Positions 1 through 12,567 of a stretch of DNA of 64,000 bases are shown piece by piece. The DNA lies in assembly GCA_021464525.1 (NCBI GenBank), contig JADRCO010000016.1, positions 1-64,000 of the forward strand. Reading direction: 5' to 3'. The position numbers and the translations under genes were made by a program. Positions within the stretch are counted from its first letter, which is position 1; the number at the start of each line of letters is the position of its first letter. Under the pieces are notes generated by a model that saw only the letters and a list, made by a program, of their open reading frames with translations, had not been told where the DNA came from and made no database searches. The stretch comes from Rhizophagus sp. LPA8_4_AMF (lineage: Eukaryota; Glomeromycota; Glomeromycetes; Glomerales; Glomeraceae).

Positions 1-145
1 CACACAAAAATCATGCAGAGTCATGTGATTTGATTACCTTATATAGTAATGATCTTCATTTTTAGCCAATCAGCTTGTGAGTAAAAAAATGATAAAATTG
101 GCCTAATTTTGCCGGGAACATCTAATATAAGTTTCCGGGGTCCTG
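1..145. other. 5' flank before palindrome, no gene seen
   Basis: AT-rich sequence without a coding reading frame. A CCAAT-type pentamer lies near 65-70, too far (about 390 bp) from the HID1 start to be assigned firmly as its promoter element. Confidence 0.4.
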
Positions 146-245
146 ATTTGACTCACTTGATGATCGGAATGTCGATCATTTTGGCCAAAATTAACGTTAA
201 TTTTGGCCAAAATGATTGACATTCCGATCATCAAGTGAGTCAAAT
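146..245. repeat. 100-bp near-perfect palindrome (foldback element)
   Basis: The two 50-bp arms (146-195 and 196-245) are reverse complements with one mismatch and no loop; the centre is TTAACGTTAA, flanked on both sides by TTGGCCAA. It begins ATTTGACTCACTTGATGATC and ends with the complement of this. No gene reads through it. Such identity suggests a recent event, either a small foldback transposable element or a palindromic duplication. It lies about 220 bp upstream of the HID1 start codon. A target-site duplication is not obvious at its borders. Confidence 0.9.
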
Positions 246-462
246 GTTATTGACCATTGTGGATTGGGTTATAACTATCAAATGACCAAAAGTGGATATC
301 CACCAATTGAAGCAAAAATTTTGTGGCGTTGTAAAATTTTGTGAACGGATACCGATTATTATGTAAATATTAACGTGTCTTTGAATAAGAATTTCCGCTC
401 CACAATTTAATGAGCTAATTTATCCTATTTCATCCTACTTGTGTAAAAAAAAGCTATAATTA

Positions 463-3400
463 ATGGGAGCAACTGAAAGCAAACTCACCTTTCGTAAAGG
501 TGTATTTAGGTTATTTGAAGAAAGGGTAGGTACATCTGAAAGACTTTGTACTTCACTTTTTTTCAAATTTTTAACCTGTATTTTATTATGGTTCAGAATA
601 TTCGAGCCTCTGACGAGTACTGGTCGCAAGTAATATATTTTGTAAAATACTTATTTACGGTTTAGCCTTAAGTTTATTTAAAAAATTATTTTTTGAATAT
701 AGTTTTGGCTTCTTCCTGAATCAGCAGAAGATGTTTTCTCTCTTGTAGGTGCACAGGATATTCGACGCGTGAGAGATCAAGCTAAAGAGAATTTAGAAAC
801 ACTGATACATAAGGTCCGTTATAGTAATAATAGGTTGATCTGCATCTAAATTAATAACTTAACAATTACTGGAAATTCAGGTCATTGACCATCTATTCCG
901 AACTATAGAGGCACCAGACTTTCCATCACAAAATTCCACTTTACAACTTTTGAATTGTATAAGAATACTTACTCGGTTAATACCATTTATATTTGAATCT
1001 GAAGAAATGGCTGATTGGGAGGAAAAATTTTTTTGGACACCTCAAACTAGAAAACTCAAGAAAAATCATAAGACTGAAACAGGGGGAGAATCCCAGAACT
1101 CTTTACAAGAACAAAATGAAGCAGCTAATGAGAATCTGACAAAAGAATCAGGCCAGGTATATGTCATATATATAATATTCTAAGTATTATTGACTGTCGA
1201 CTTTATTTTTCGAGTTTATCCAAATATATACAAGTTAAATAAAGATTAATAGAGTGACGTTGAATAGATACTATATAGTGAAAATTTTGACATTTAATGA
1301 ATATTCAAGTATCTTATGAAGCACAAAGAAAATGGAGGTCAGAATTGCTTAGGTTTTTTTTGAGTATTAGAATAATTTATGGAAAATACATATTACTGGA
1401 TCAATCAATAATATTTTTATGCTATGTCTTCGGATTTGGAATTATTATTAGTTTTGTTGACCCTCAATTTTATTTTATTTAATACGTATAGGAATCGCAA
1501 ACTCAAAATACGAGCGATATTGAACGAATTGAAACAATCCCTCCTTTAGGTGAACGCCTGCTATCGACAATCATTGATTTACTTTTTTTGGCAGGATTCA
1601 CATTACCAGCAAATTTAGCAAACGATAGTAGCCGTATTATATACGTCAATTGGTAAAAAAAAAAATTTTCTCTGATATCTCTTAAGAATCGGCTCAAAAG
1701 TAAATATATTTTTTAATTTTTATAAAGGGAGACTGGTGTAGGTTCTACTTTACCCATTGGTTCATCGAAGGAAAATGATTCCAACAAAACGGAAACTTTA
1801 AGATTGCTGCTTGCATTTATTTCAAAATCAATGTATATGTCAGGAGGTATTGGTTAAAAATTTATTTTTAACATTAATTTGCGTAAAGTTTCAGCGAATC
1901 AATTTAATGCTTGTTTGATTAATTTAGCGACATATATGGGGAAAGAAAATAAGTGGATTAAACATTTGGTTCTTAAAACTGAACGCAAAGTGGTTCTTGC
2001 ATTGCTCTGTAGTTTACTTAATACTGCTGTAAAATATAATCCGGCGGGATGGGGTGTGCCATATAATCATGTTGTTTTTGCGGATTCACGAGAATTACTT
2101 GTGACATTGTGTCTACAAGTGTTGTTGGTTTTGTTGGATTACCGTTCTCCTTCAAATCGTGTCACGACAAATGATTTTACCAGACAGCAACGAGTGAGTT
2201 CTGTAGATACCATCAGGAGTGAAAAAGAATCTATTCCTTTAAGTCCTACAACGCCAACATCTATTAATAATTCGGCATCTAATGAACTTACCAGAGTAGA
2301 TAACACTCCACAGGATAGCGCACCTGCTACAGATGCCGCTACTACAGTTACTTCATCAGCACCAAGTACACAAAAAGGACATTTACCTTCCCATATTGAC
2401 AATGCATTTCGTTATTATACTTCGAAATTGCATCGACCTCAAGACTTCCAATTTCTTATGGATGGCATATACCGCATTTTGAGTAATCCAATGCAGGTAA
2501 CTGGAAAAATTATCTTAATTATTTATCACCTGATTTTAAAAATTTTAGGATATAATATGATTATAATGCTTCAGACACGCAGGATTACTAGATAATTAGT
2601 GATTCAAATTCACTCGTTATTGCTTAACATTTTCAGAGATCAATTTCTGCAAGTTATTTACATTTGACTATACTTACTAATAACTTGCATTTTAGGCAAG
2701 TAATACATATTTACCAGGGTCAACAAAGCAAATTCAATGTCATCAAGAAATGATGATGCTTTGTTGGAAATTCTTGGAAACTAACAAGGTAAATATTATT
2801 TGATTTCAGAACTAATTTATTTATGATAATACTAATTTGACATGCTTATCTTTTGACTCATTCGCAGAGATTTCGTAATTATTTGTTGGATACCGATAAA
2901 GTATTAGATTTGCTTATCATTTTATTATATTATTCGATTGAAAATAAACAAGATTCAGGTTTGGTTCAATATCTTTGGTGCATTTTTTAATATTTTTCCT
3001 CTATTAACGACTTTGCTATTATTTAGCACAACTAGGGTTAGTGCGCATGTGTGCATTTATTTTGCAGACATTGTCAGGTGACCGCGATTTTGGTGTGAAA
3101 TTAAATAAAGTGTTTGAAAATCATGGTTCTCTTCCTGGTAATGTTCGAATTCACGCGTTTCATGGAACTTACGCGGATTATATGATTAGTGTAAGAACTT
3201 AATTTTATTATACTAAATTTTGATTTATTTTTTAATCTAATTTTTATTTAATTACTTTCTTAGTCCATATATGCTCTTATAGCAACTACACGTGGAATGT
3301 TGCATTCATTATATCCTGCATATATATTAACTATTACCAATGTATCGCCTTATTTAAAGAATTTATCTGTAGTTTCATCTACAAAATTAGTCCATCTTTT

Positions 3401-4619
3401 TTCACAATTTACTTCACCAGGATTTTTGTTAGCTGAAGAAGGGAATCATCGATTGGTTGAGCATATGTTGGAAGCATTCAATAACATTGTTCAATACCAA
3501 TTTGCTGGTTTGTTCTTATATCTTTTTTTGGGGGGGAGTAGCATTTGTAATTTAAAATACAAGCCTAATTAATTATCTTAATTATTTTATTATAGATAAT
3601 CCACATCTTATTTATGCTATTTTAAGGAGTCCTAAATGCTTTGAAAATTTATCAGAATTCACCCTTAAAAGAGGATTGGATGAAATAAAAAAGAAAGAGA
3701 AACGTAAAAAACAAGTTCGAATTGTAACTACAGAAAAAGCATCAGAACAACCAGAAATTAAGAGTTCACAAGAAGAATCACAACCATTGATGTCAGATAG
3801 TGAAAGTAATTTAAGTACTCAAAAAGATGAAGAACATGATAAACCCGAATTGGCTCAAGTATCTTCAAATGCTAATGTTAGTCAGAATAGTCAAACAGAA
3901 CTAACTGATCAAGATTCAGAACCATTATCTGAAAAAGCCCGCGGCAAATTACCTGAAGGCGTTACAGTAGCAAGTCGTCGACGAAGTAATGAAAGTAATA
4001 ATGTTATAACTCCGTTTGCGGTTGGGAAATCTGGATTTGTCCCGACCGAAGATTGGGTTTGTTATTTTTATTATATATTTAAATTTCAAGCCACATAGTT
4101 AATCGTAATTTTTATTTTGGTAAGGTATCTTCGTGGCATTTACATCTTCCTCTCGGAACAATTCTAATATTGCTTGGAGAACTTATTCCTAAAATTGAAG
4201 ATATATGTATATCGCAATCAATCAATTCAGATCAACCTGTTTTGGAATTCCTTCGAAAAGCAACAATGGTTGGAATTCTTCCACCTCCACAGCCTATCCT
4301 TATTCGTAAATTCCAATGGTCTGAAGCTAGTGTAGTTTGGTTTTCAAGTCTACTATGGGGGCAAATTTATTTAGCTTCTTCAAATTATCTTGGTGTGTTT
4401 AATGGTACACACGTCAAATTATTTTTTGTCAAGCCTTCAACAAAGGAAGGACGCTTGAAAAATGCTCTTGGTAATGCGGTTGGTGGAGTTCAAGGTGTTA
4501 TTGATCGCCTTTCCACTACCAATACAACAAATACAACAAATACAACTAATGCAAATACAAATACGAATACAAATACGAATACGAATACAAATACTACGGC
4601 CACCACACCTAGTTCTTAA
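463..4619 (+). CDS. HID1: HID1 family protein (high-temperature-induced dauer formation 1)
   Basis: Spliced gene, roughly 800-850 residues. The N-terminus MGATESKLTFRKGVFRLF matches the family hallmark MGATDSKLNFRKAV, including the myristoylatable Gly2, which fixes the start. Exon 1 is 463-525. The next exon (from about 703) reads FWLLPESAEDVFSLV, aligning with the family's DVFALVP segment, followed by RILTRLIPFIFE near 960. The central part (1890-2600 and 3050-3590) carries the family's helical repeats. A charged Ser/Glu-rich linker is at 3670-4060, and the conserved C-terminal part, LPPPQPILIRKFQWSE, follows at about 4280. The end is a low-complexity Thr/Asn tail (4515-4610). HID1 proteins are peripheral Golgi/TGN membrane proteins needed for dense-core vesicle and secretory sorting in animals, with orthologues in fission yeast. 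About ten or more introns; internal junctions were not all checked. Confidence 0.9.
4515..4610 (+). repeat. Thr/Asn microsatellite in the HID1 C-terminus
   Basis: Repeats of AATACAACA and AATACG/AATACA encode alternating Thr and Asn in the last 35 or so residues of HID1. The repeat sits at the 3' end of the coding region, where length changes would be tolerated. It is also open in a second frame, which gives a spurious parallel reading frame. Confidence 0.8.
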
Positions 4620-5346
4620 TTATTACTGTTACGTTAATGAACATAAATTTAGTAATAAACAATTATTTAATTTAAAAGGTTCTATTAACTGTTAAATATT
4701 AATACTTGGCTTTATTATAAATTTTATATTTTTGTTTAGTTTAAATTACTTTTAGACCATAGTTATAGTATCTGGATATTTTAAAATTCAGGAAAATTTT
4801 CTGAAGGGGAACTGTACTATGGCCCGGGATATATGGTATATTAGAAAATTTTTTTTTACTCATTATATAGCTATTTTATAATTATACTTCTTTTTCAACA
4901 TGTACATTTTAACATTTTCTTTTTTACATACATTGGAAAAAGGGAAATCTTGCGCAAAATAACTATTTTATTAGTATTTTATTTGAGAAAATTGTAATAA
5001 GACTCATAATAAAATAAAGTAACATTTTTAAATGCAGTATATAAATGCATAATATTTTATCTTGTGGGTACTAAAGAAACAGAATTTTTATAGATTATCA
5101 GCTTAAATGTTAAAGTGAATGATTAAACTAAATTTATGAATTATATAATATATTTGAATATCTTGAATATTAAAATTCAAAATTTAATTAGCATTTAAAT
5201 AGTTAAAATATAGGAAAATTTGGATTAATTCTTTAGTTAATTTGTTAACTGAATTAATAAGCTAGATATTTGCATAATACTATTAAATTGATAATTAAAT
5301 AACTAATATGGTAGTTAATTGTTAATTATCCTTCAACATTTACATG
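4620..5346. other. Intergenic, 3' flank of HID1
   Basis: Very AT-rich sequence downstream of the HID1 stop. It presumably includes the HID1 3' UTR and poly(A) signals, since several AATAAA-like hexamers occur. No coding or RNA gene is visible. Confidence 0.6.
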
Positions 5347-5785
5347 GATGACTTTTTAGACAAAAATAACATTAACAAAGAAGGATATATTATTTTAGGT
5401 GCAGGGTGGATAGTATAACAATAGTCTATTAGTTTTACATGTGGTGTTAAATACCACTCCTCTTCAATTCATTTGGAACTGGTTGCAATTTTTACTGCTA
5501 TTTTGATAACACCCATTTACATTATACTTAATATTTTTGCAGATAGTTAATTGGTGATTGATAGTATACAACATATAAATACTTAATTAATAAGATCAAG
5601 CAGAAGATTTTTTAAACAAAATAATAATTTAATATTATATAATCTTTAAAATTTAATTGACTCTAAAGAAATAAATTTTAATATTTATAAAGTTAAAGAT
5701 TATTCTGGATGTTAATAGAAATAATGCTGTAGACTTAATGGCCAAAATGAATGGATTATTAGCTAGATTTAATAAAAATAGAATA
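5347..5785 (+). mobile_element. Decayed retroelement RNase H scrap
   Basis: Pieces of a ribonuclease H fold are readable in order on the plus strand: a GAGWIV-like first strand near 5398, HLELVAIFTAIL (position of the catalytic Glu) near 5470, FADS followed by LVIDSI (catalytic Asp region) near 5540, then a KVKDYSG and AVDLMAKMNG pair near 5690-5750, resembling the final VKAHSG...DxLAK motif. This order is that of the RNase H domain at the end of Rhizophagus LINE polyproteins as I recall them; an LTR-type origin cannot be excluded. It is broken in several places, has no flanking reverse transcriptase that I can see, and is therefore an old fossil. Confidence 0.6.
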
Positions 5786-7464
5786 ATTAATAATAAAGAT
5801 TTAAGTAGTATTACATATTCTTATTTTTATGGAATAATATAGAGATAAATAGAAATATTAGAAAATTTATCATAATGGTTTCAGATGTTTTGGAAGAAGT
5901 TTGGTAATCCTTCAACAAACATTAGGAATCACATTTCGATGCATCCAATAGCTTAACAGAATGGAAATAAAATGTAATATAGAAACGCATTAATAGCATC
6001 TCTCATAGGTCATGTAAATCTTTCATCATAAACAATAAGTTAATAAGTTTTATAACAATCTATTACCAATAATTAATAATTTGAGAAAGCACTCCAATTT
6101 ATATGATAATATTCTTTACTACTTTTATCATAGTGAGAATGAAAATTTGACCTATTTAATAATTTTTCTTGAACATAAAAGTGATTTTTACTGATCAAAA
6201 TCGATGCTATTAGATGCATATTGAATATCTGATAAGTGTACAATATATGTGATATATATGTATGATATTTAATAATATTACACATATAACGTATCAGGTA
6301 TCTGATAAATATAGCAGAAATGTAAAAAATTAATGACATATATTATAAATATCATGTACATATCTTATACATATCAGGTAGTCAAATATCAGTTATATAC
6401 CATAGATTTACTGGATACCCAATATATTATTATAGTAAAATATCAGATAAATATTATATACTTATCAGATGCCAATATATAACTGATAAGTGTTCTATAC
6501 ATGTGCAAAATATACCCAATAGTTATAATTTTTACATATATTAGATAATTAAAGAATATAAATTTATGCAATAATATTAATACTAATAGATGTATAATTT
6601 AAACTCAATTACATAATATTTATTCATTAATTATATCAAAAGTTTTATTTTATTTTTAATTAATAATAAAAAAAAATATTACAAAAAAGTATAAAACAAT
6701 TACTCTAGCTATATAACTCAATTAAAATTATCATGTAAAATAGAACCCTAAAAAATACTAAAAAAACTTAGATCTGATTTTGTATAAATCTTATAATTAA
6801 TTTTGATTTTAAATATATAAAATTATATTAACTTTTTGGCTTTAAATTTGGCTATCTCAAGATTTATTGATTGGATTTTAATAAACTTAGACTTGTTAAA
6901 TTTGTCTTATTGAGATAAATATTTTAATATCTATATGTTTAATATTGATCAAGATATTTTATTTTGAAATTTTTATTATACAAAATCTAAGTTATCTTAG
7001 CATTCTTTGAGATCCTAATGAACTCTTCAATTAAAAAATTTCTCAAAAAAATGTTTCAAACATTGGTAAGTTAGATCAGTATAAATCAATGTATTGAAAA
7101 AGCACTGTAAATTTCAATACATTGATCATTGCATTGATCATTATCAATCAATATTGAACAATACACTGAATATTTTATGCGATGATCATTGGCTAAAACT
7201 GTGCACTGATCATTTGAACATTATTCTGTACATTGTTTTTTACCCAGTATTTTAGTTTTAAATATATTAATTAGTGTTAGAATTAATATTTTATTAATTA
7301 GCAAATAAACATTACATTTATTTAATCTTTCTACTATCTAAAAAATAAAAAAATTTACAAAATATTCATTATTTTTTTCAAAACATGATACAATATAAAC
7401 AGGTTCAATAATAGATTCAACAGTTATAAGTTATAACAGTAAATATCAGAATTTATTTAAATGT
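5786..7464. other. AT-rich desert with degenerate short repeats
   Basis: No gene is supported. Around 6210-6510 imperfect copies of TATCAGATA/TGATAAGTGTAC-type words occur in both orientations. Around 7060-7250 there are many copies of words like CAATACATTGATCATT. Both look like eroded repeat clusters. The short minus-strand open frame at 6073-6339 is low-complexity and lies in this repeat; I do not call it a gene. Confidence 0.5.
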
Positions 7465-8682
7465 AAACAATCATACTTGAATAACCATGGTGAATTATTG
7501 TACTTGAAGTCATACTAATTAACTAAAGCCAAATTTCTTTCTTTATGTCCAGGAATCTTCAAACTAAATAACATTAAAAGCTTTCATTTGTATATAATAA
7601 TTTTAATAAATTGGTTTTATTAATAAAATTAGATTTAAATTATTTATAATAATATTTACCTTAGCAAAACACATTCCATCAACTGTATAGTAATCTTCAG
7701 CCTCTTCTTCATTCATATTAATTGCAACATTACTAAAAGCAGGGGTATTATAATATTCACTTTTAGCATGCACTGTATCAATTCCAATAGATGCATTAAT
7801 ATACTATTTAATTAGTGTTGCTTTAACATTTTCATCATTAATGCCTTCAATAAGGTCAAAGTATTGATTCAAAACTTCAATTAATACATCAAAAGTCTTT
7901 TCATCTTTTAATGCTAAATGATGTGTAGCCTTATACTCATCAACAAATCTATTGAAATCAGAAATTAAAAAGCTTTTTTTAATACCACTTAATGTTAAAT
8001 TTTGACGACGTTTTTTAGTTAAAGTTGATAATGTTATTCTCTTAAAATAATTTAAAATGCTATCATATCGCACCTAATATAGTAATTACTACGCCTAAAA
8101 ATTATTGCATTACAAAATTATTTACTATATTAACAATTTGTGATGTTACATTTCGGCAGTTACTCATTCTATATGGAATTTTAATACAAAATTTATGTAA
8201 TGATTCATATGACTCTGTAGTAGAACCATTAATTGGGCCATATTCTCACACAGTATTAATTATATGATAACACCATATATGAAACTTCAGAAATTTCATT
8301 TCAGTATTTGCAAATAGAGAAAATAATTCCATAAATTTTTTCACCCAGTCAGTAATCATTTCCTAAAATAATAAATGAAATTAATATTTAAATCAAATTT
8401 TTTAAAACTTTTTATAAATTTTACCTGAAAATTATTGAGTTTTGAATCTGAAAAAGCCTTCTTACAGCTAAAAATATACATTCTATTCCATAATCTATAC
8501 AAGTTTACAAGATTATTATTATGATTTTTTATTTGGTTTGAATTTAAATTTGTTGTATATTTTGTGATAATTAAACTATCAACAACAAAAACTAATTGTT
8601 TCATCATACTCCAAAATTCTGCAGCAGTGAAATGTGAAATATTTTCAAGATTATAGTTAAATGATATGACATGCAAGGACAA
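7465..8682 (-). mobile_element. Degenerate Plavaka/CACTA-like DNA transposase fragment
   Basis: Reading leftward from 8682, the translation runs ISHFTAAEFWSMMKQLVFVV, then NLYRLWNRMYIFS, a probable intron (about 8362-8425), then EMITDWVKKFMELFSLFANT, KFHIWCYHIINTV, EYGPINGSTTESYESLHK, and IPYRMSNCRNVTSQIV near 8140. These strings follow the order of the C-terminal half of the Plavaka-type transposases common in Rhizophagus. Further left come FDVLIEVLNQYFDLIEG, EYYNTPAFSNVAINMNEE and LALVN/YDFKYNNSPWLFK. At least three in-frame stops interrupt it (in the EYGPING block near 8240, after TLIK at about 7804, and before YDFKYNN). The N-terminal half is missing and is replaced by the adjoining minisatellite. 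No terminal inverted repeats were found, so it is a dead remnant. Confidence 0.75.
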
Positions 8683-9105
8683 ATACGTATATCATCTTTG
8701 GGAACATGCAATGGTCAATATGCATATCATCTTTGGGAACATGTAAGGATAAATACGCATGTCACCTTCGGGAATATGCAAGGATTAATACACATGTCAC
8801 CTTTGGGAACATGCAAGGATTAATACGTATGTCAGCTTTGGGAACATGCAAGGATTAATATGCATGTCACCTTTGGGAACATGCAAGGATTAATACGCAT
8901 GTCACCTTTAGAACATGCAATGATAAATATGCATGTCACCTTTGGGAACATGCAAGGATAAATACGCATATCACCTTTGAGAACATGCAAGGATTAATAC
9001 ACATGTCACCTTTGGGAATATGCAATGATCAATACGCATGTCATCTTTAAGAACATGTAATGATCAATACGCATGTCACTTTTGGGAACATGCAAAGACA
9101 AATAC
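8669..9105. repeat. 35-bp minisatellite, about 12.5 units
   Basis: Tandem units with consensus ACATGCAAGGATTAATACGC followed by ATGTCACCTTTGGGA. I counted twelve full copies (one is 34 bp) and a final partial copy of about 18 bp. Copies differ at a few positions, mainly in the GGATTAATACGC part. The array begins exactly at the truncated 5' end of the transposase remnant on the opposite strand, and its first unit supplies the MSLHVIS residues of that open frame. No coding role is seen. Confidence 0.92.
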
Positions 9106-10874
9106 TTTAACGCTCATAGGACAAGTTTTACATTGCATTTAGTATAGGAGCGGTGTTTTTGTAAGAACTATTTATTCTTTAATAAATAAGTCTCAGAGTC
9201 CCTTGAGTATTTGAGTATAAATTTTCAAAAAATAAATAAATGATATTTAAGTATGCAAATAATAATTAATACTTATTTAGAAAATATACTTATATTCAAA
9301 ATTAAACAAATTTAGATTTACTTTTATTTTATTATAAGATATTTTCAAATAATTTTATTGAAAGAAAAAAAAATATTACTATTTTTAACTATGAAAAACA
9401 AGGAATTAGCCCTTTTAAGACAGAAAAAAATTAGTCCTAAAAATGACTAAACTAAAAAAAAAAATGCACAATCTAAGTATTAACAGTCTATGTGAATATA
9501 AAGACCATAAATATAATACATTTTTCTTAAATATGAATTTTTTTTTTTATAATAAAAATTATTTTTATAAAATTTCTCTTTTTTTTGTGGCCAAAAAGTC
9601 TTTTATTGTCAAAGAAATTTTTTTAATTTTTCACTTAAGAGTTTTTATTATATAATTTTATTTTTCATATGATAGTTAATGTTATTTAATTTTTATTTTT
9701 GTGTGAAATTTTAGGGTGAGTAAGCCCAGAAATAATTTCGTCCATTTTATCAGCAGTAGCTATGCAAGATCATGGATCCATGATTAGAAAATCCAAAGAA
9801 ATATTAGTTCATTGTCAACAACAGCTTCAATAATTCCGCTTTTTTATCAAGGCTGGAGTTGGAATTATATTTTCTATTTTTCTTTAAATAAAATTTTTTT
9901 GACAATTTAAAAAAATAAAACAATATTAGTAAAAATTTTATGCACTATGATTGGTAGATTAATTATTGGTACGTTGGTACAATTGGTACAATTAATTACC
10001 CTGCGTAACTGTAATAATATGTACATCGTACCTGTACCTAAAAAATATATAATCGTACCTATACAGTAATATTCTTTTAATTTCCAGTAACAGCTGGAAT
10101 TGAACCTGTATTTTAACTATAATTAGACTTTATAAAGGAACTTAGAAACCTACTACTAAGTCAGGTTAACCATAACTCCTAAATTAAATATATTAATAAC
10201 TAAACATTTAAGATATTTATTATTAATTTTAAAGCTAAAGTATATATACTTTATTTAGTTTAATAGGAAAAAAGTAAGAATATTTTATTTTAAAATATAT
10301 AATAATTTTCAGATTTTTTGAAAGCTAAATAATCATAAAAATAATTACTTTATTAACTTTCATTTAATCATCTTCTAAAAGTCTAAAAAAGATATAAAGA
10401 AATAATTTTTATTTATTTATTAACAAATCAATTGATATACCTAATTTAAACTTAATATTAAAGTTAAAAAAGTTTGAAAAAGTGATATAATGAAATATTT
10501 ATAACTTAATATACAGGTTTTACCTAATTTTTTTTGTACTTTAGATTTCTTTAACTAAAAAATAGATGGAATTCAAACTTAATATATATCATTAGAAATT
10601 GGATTGCAAGTTTGAATAACTAACATTAATTAAGATTCCAATATCTTTCATTTAATTTACAAACAACATATAGTAAAATGCATTTTTTATAATAACTTAG
10701 TTAATATTTATACTAAAAATATTAGATTCTATACATTAATATTTGAGATGAATTTAATAATAATATAAATTTATTAAAATCCAATCAGTAAATCTTTTAA
10801 AAATAAAAGTATATAGGCTAACAAAATTTTGAAACTATCCCTGTAATATGTAATATTAATATATAAATTTGGGC
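9106..10874. other. AT-rich intergenic stretch, no gene
   Basis: No convincing coding region or RNA gene. A short block at 9720-9860 is less AT-rich than its surroundings but has no reading frame. Around 9985-10070 words such as GGTACAATTGGTACAATT and GTACCTGTACC recur, suggesting eroded repeats. Confidence 0.5.
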
Positions 10875-11019
10875 ATTGCTAAATCTCACCTCAGGTGATT
10901 CTCACCACACCAGCATTAGCAAATATTAACGGGCAGAGTTTCATGATATTTTTAATTCTGCCCAAAATTCTAACCTAATTCTGGTAAGGTGACAATCATC
11001 AGCGGTGATATTTAGCAAT
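10875..11019. mobile_element. 145-bp foldback/MITE-like element
   Basis: Terminal inverted repeats of 39 bp: left arm 10875-10913 starts ATTGCTAAATCTCACC and right arm 10981-11019 is its reverse complement at about 32 of 39 positions. The interior holds a second short inverted pair (GGGCAGAG near 10931 and CTGCCC near 10965). No coding capacity. The form fits a non-autonomous DNA element; the superfamily is not recognisable and no clear target-site duplication is seen. Confidence 0.75.
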
Positions 11020-12567
11020 ACTCTATAAATTTTACATAAACTTTAATATGAATTATATTAGAGATGTTTAGAATTTCACTAATTTTTTTTGTAAAAATCA
11101 CAAATTCAGTAAATGTAATATTATATTAAGGAACAGATAGGAGTTTTTTTAGTTTAATTTTCTTTAATAGTTATGTTTATATACTGTATCTCTCTTTTCT
11201 AGTATATTAAAATTTTTTCTTTTGACAAATCAATTGTATTTAATGATTTTAGTTTTAAATGTCTAGTATTAGACTTGTTTTTGTACTTTTTCTTACTCAT
11301 ACTATATGTACTATAGTTGTACTATTCCTGCTAATTGTATCTGTTATTCAGTTATTATAAAAATAAATATATAATAAATTCACTCTAAATTTTAATATTA
11401 ATATATATATAATTTATCTTAAAAACTTTTAAAAGTAATTATATGACTTTTTAAAAAAAAATAATAATAGATATTTCATTAAAACATGAAATTATTACTA
11501 TTAATATATTTTAATAAATAAATTAATAATTTATACTATACACTTTTGTTTTTTTTTAATAATTCAATTATTTTGGCATTTTAACATTAATTTTGATAAA
11601 TAAAATACCTAACATTAAAATATTATAAAATGCATGACAAAGAATTTAATGCGAATTAAAAATTAGTATTCAAAATTTTTATTTTGAAGAATAAAATGAA
11701 ATAATTTATTATTAATTATATATACAATACAAATTTTTATATAAAAACCTAAAGTTACAACATTAAAAGTCACAGTATATGTAGTGTAATCTGCTAAACA
11801 CATCATTTCTTTTTATAAATGATTTATGGTATTTAAAATGACCTTTTTAAAAATCGAAAATTTTATTAATTGCTAATCTTATACACTCTACGATTTAAAA
11901 TATATTTGGTTATTTGTTTGTACTACCAATAAGATCATGCTTTCATGTTGTAGCTTTTGTGGATCGAGAGTTTTCTGTAATCATTTGCACATATGTTAAT
12001 AACACTATGCCTCAAATTCGCCTTAAACGTTCATTCAAAATGGAAAAAAGAAAGAAAACAAAGTGTTCATTTTCCATTAATTTTTTATTATCAACTATCT
12101 ATATAAGTAAATAATGAAAGTTATTCATTGTTAAAGTAACCCCATTTATTTGCTCTATTTAAGGTATATAAACAATAAATTTTTTGTGTTCGTGTTTATA
12201 TAATTTCATAGTACCCGGGTGAGATTTTTAAATTCGGGACTTTGACAAGAAACAAAACAGTTTAAAAAAAACGGTTAGGCTTGGTAAGGTCACGAGTTCA
12301 TTACGACAATAAAGTTGTACGTCATTCTTCGGCTAAATTTTAATGGTAAAATTGCGTTAGATCGTCATTGCGAGATCAAATAACAGTAACAGGTAACATA
12401 ACAGTTAGCTAATATGAGAAAATAACAATCATTTCCCATAGCTTCACTAAATTTAGTTAACCGTTAAAATTGTGTTACATAAAATCATATACAAAGGCAA
12501 CAAATAAGTTATCTTGAGTGTTAAATTTTCCCCCGAGCGAAGAACGCTTATAAATTTGAATTTACCA
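11020..12567. other. Intergenic; upstream region of the CABLES-like gene
   Basis: AT-rich with no supported gene up to about 12200. A 66-codon open frame at 11914-12114 has no recognisable motif and was not accepted. The 12200-12567 segment is less AT-rich and immediately precedes the CABLES-like start, so it probably contains that gene's promoter and 5' UTR. Confidence 0.45.

Noticed and set aside
8669-9105. CRISPR array
   Set aside because: The 35-bp units are contiguous and similar over their whole length with no unique spacers, in a eukaryotic genome; it is a minisatellite.
11914-12114. 66-codon frame before the CABLES-like gene
   Set aside because: No recognisable domain and no connection to exons; likely chance.
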